From: an uncultured Collinsella sp.
Lineage (GTDB): Bacteria > Actinomycetota > Coriobacteriia > Coriobacteriales > Coriobacteriaceae
DNA: 41,121 bases
Assembly (NCBI GenBank): GCA_902492235.1
Contig: CABUKS010000022.1
Coordinates: 1-41,121, forward strand
Direction of reading: 5' to 3'
The notes below the pieces were generated by a model. That model searched no databases. It had not been told where the DNA came from and was given only the letters and a program-made list of their open reading frames with translations. Positions 40,010 through 41,121 of the stretch are shown in pieces. The stretch's first letter is position 1; every line of letters starts with the position of its first letter. The translations under genes were made by a program, and so were the position numbers.

Positions 40010-41050
40010 TTGGTTCGACGTGGCTCGCATCCGCGACTTTCGGTGATCCTTGTGGTAGAAGGTTCGCCCAGCTATGCGATGCGTGCGCTCGAGAGTATCC
40101 AGAACCAAGACCTCTATGATTTGCAGATTGTTGTTGTCTGCCGCGATGCTGCGCCCGGTGTGCGCCATTCGCTTCAAGTTGCTGCCGACAGGGACATCCA
40201 TATTGATTTGATTGACGTCGAGGACGCGAAGCGCGGTGCTTGTCTTCGTGCCGGTTTTGCTGCATCGCGTGGCTCTCAAATCATCGCTATGAACGCCGAT
40301 GAGTGGCTTGCTCCGCAGTCCCTTTCCAAGATGGTCGATATCGCGTGCGATACAGCGGCAGACATGGTGTTCCCCACGGTGTCGCTCGACCGCTATGATG
40401 CACATCGAGAGCGCCATTCGCGCGTCTTGGATGCTACTCATATTTCCATTGATAGCAAATCTTCGATGGTGGCCGGGCTGCCTCAGTTGATTTTAGGCGG
40501 CCTTGTCGTTCAGACCTCTGGCGTGATGTACAGCCGCTCGCTGTTTGAGGCATGCCTTTTGTGCGACAAGGTGTTTCGCACAGTTGGGTTTATGGCGTGT
40601 GCGCTCTCGCGGGCGCAGCGCGTCTCCGGCTGCGGCGACGCTTGTTTCCACGCGGCGGCACCTAAGCTTACAGATGCCTTTGATCCCACCATGTATGCTA
40701 GGGTATCCGATGACACCCGAGCGCTCGACGAGCTTGCGGACTCGCTCTCGGAAGCAGATAGCGGTGGTCGGCTCAAGCTGGCAAGCCAAAAGTTCTACTT
40801 TGCCGGACTGGTCGCCTGCATCGAGAATTTGTGTCTGAGCCCGCATGGGGTGTCGTCAATCGAGCGTTCCGCCCGCATGCGTGATATGCTCGAGACGCCT
40901 CGAACCCGTCAGATGGTCGCCGCGCTCAAGGATAACCATCGGGGGCTCGGTCTGTTGTTTGGGCCGATCGCCAGCGCCAAGCCCGCGCGCTGCGTGATGT
41001 GTACGCATCTGGCAGCTTTTCTTAACCGGACGGGCGCAAAAACCGCCTAA
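40010..41050 (+). CDS. glycosyltransferase-like protein (GT-A fold, family 2-like)
   Basis: 346-residue protein. The first ~110 residues follow a family-2 glycosyltransferase: LSVILVVEGSPSYAMRALESIQNQ, then an ALRAGFAASRGSQIIAMNADEWL-type region in which NADEW stands in for the metal-binding DxD. The remainder is not recognised and lacks membrane helices. The start is a TTG at 40010 after GAGAGGACGG. Acceptor and sugar are unknown; with no polysaccharide genes visible nearby, the call rests on the N-terminal pattern. Confidence 0.6.
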   Translation: MVRRGSHPRLSVILVVEGSPSYAMRALESIQNQDLYDLQIVVVCRDAAPGVRHSLQVAADRDIHIDLIDVEDAKRGACLRAGFAASRGSQIIAMNADEWLAPQSLSKMVDIACDTAADMVFPTVSLDRYDAHRERHSRVLDATHISIDSKSSMVAGLPQLILGGLVVQTSGVMYSRSLFEACLLCDKVFRTVGFMACALSRAQRVSGCGDACFHAAAPKLTDAFDPTMYARVSDDTRALDELADSLSEADSGGRLKLASQKFYFAGLVACIENLCLSPHGVSSIERSARMRDMLETPRTRQMVAALKDNHRGLGLLFGPIASAKPARCVMCTHLAAFLNRTGAKTA

Positions 41051-41090
41051 ACGGCTCATTTGGGGGTGCGGACGATTTCTTGGACCGCGC

Positions 41091-41121
41091 CTAGGCGTAT
41101 CCAAGCTTCCTGCGGTACTCC
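41091..41121 (-). CDS. possible 3' end of a convergent gene
   Basis: On the minus strand a frame open at the window edge ends EYRRKLGYA with a TAG at 41091-41093. The RKLGY ending is typical of real C-termini, but only nine codons are visible and another frame is open too, ending at about 41059. Confidence 0.25.
   Translation of the reverse strand, partial: EYRRKLGYA

Overview
The window looks like a chromosome segment of a gut Coriobacteriaceae bacterium (Actinomycetota), most like Collinsella. This is inferred from the high GC content, the zinc-type S14, the gene order secY-adk-map-infA-rpmJ-rpsM-rpsK-rpsD-rpoA-rplQ-truA, and the strictly anaerobic type of metabolism. No rRNA, tRNA, CRISPR array or transposase was seen.

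Region A (about 1-10650) is the oxidative half of the anaerobic purine (urate/xanthine) degradation and selenium-dependent molybdenum hydroxylase pathway. A PAS/HTH regulator of the YheO/DauR type (minus strand) diverges from an operon of an NCS2 purine permease, SsnA aminohydrolase, YgfK flavin/Fe-S oxidoreductase, a four-cluster RnfB-like ferredoxin and XdhD. The operon ends in a clear terminator.

Region B (about 10660-17800) is an accessory island. It holds three arrays of a 62-bp imperfect-palindrome repeat that alternate with two unrelated genes: an AbiEi-like/Vsr-fold protein and an AAA ATPase of the DUF234 type behind a 25-bp perfect inverted repeat. A gene relic, a DEDDh exonuclease, two uncharacterised proteins and short direct-repeat clusters follow.

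Region C (about 17827-28860) is the second half of the purine pathway. A second YheO/DauR-type regulator diverges from ygeX-ygeY-ygeW-arcC (diaminopropionate lyase, hydrolase, carbamoyltransferase, carbamate kinase), which should convert the opened ring to pyruvate, ammonia and ATP. Then come mocA(ygfJ)-hyuA, a convergent yqeC, and yqeB plus an XdhC-family gene. MocA, YqeC, YqeB and XdhC are the maturation factors expected for XdhD. Two copies of a long perfect or near-perfect palindrome lie here, one between hyuA and yqeC and one before rplE.

Region D (about 28900-39850) is the distal spc operon plus the alpha operon: rplE, rpsZ(S14), rpsH, rplF, rplR, rpsE, rpmD, rplO, secY, adk, map, infA, rpmJ, rpsM, rpsK, rpsD, rpoA, rplQ, then truA and a glycosyltransferase-like gene. 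The block starts at rplE with the purine genes directly upstream, so the usual rplN-rplX-rplE continuity is broken here. A 129-nt nested palindrome covers the 3' end of map.

The most novel signals are the repeat-array/gene mosaic that splits the purine cluster, the nested palindromes at 12675-12730 and 35312-35448, the shared palindromic element, the placement of the purine cluster inside the ribosomal supercluster, and the loss of two normally acidic transport residues in the permease.
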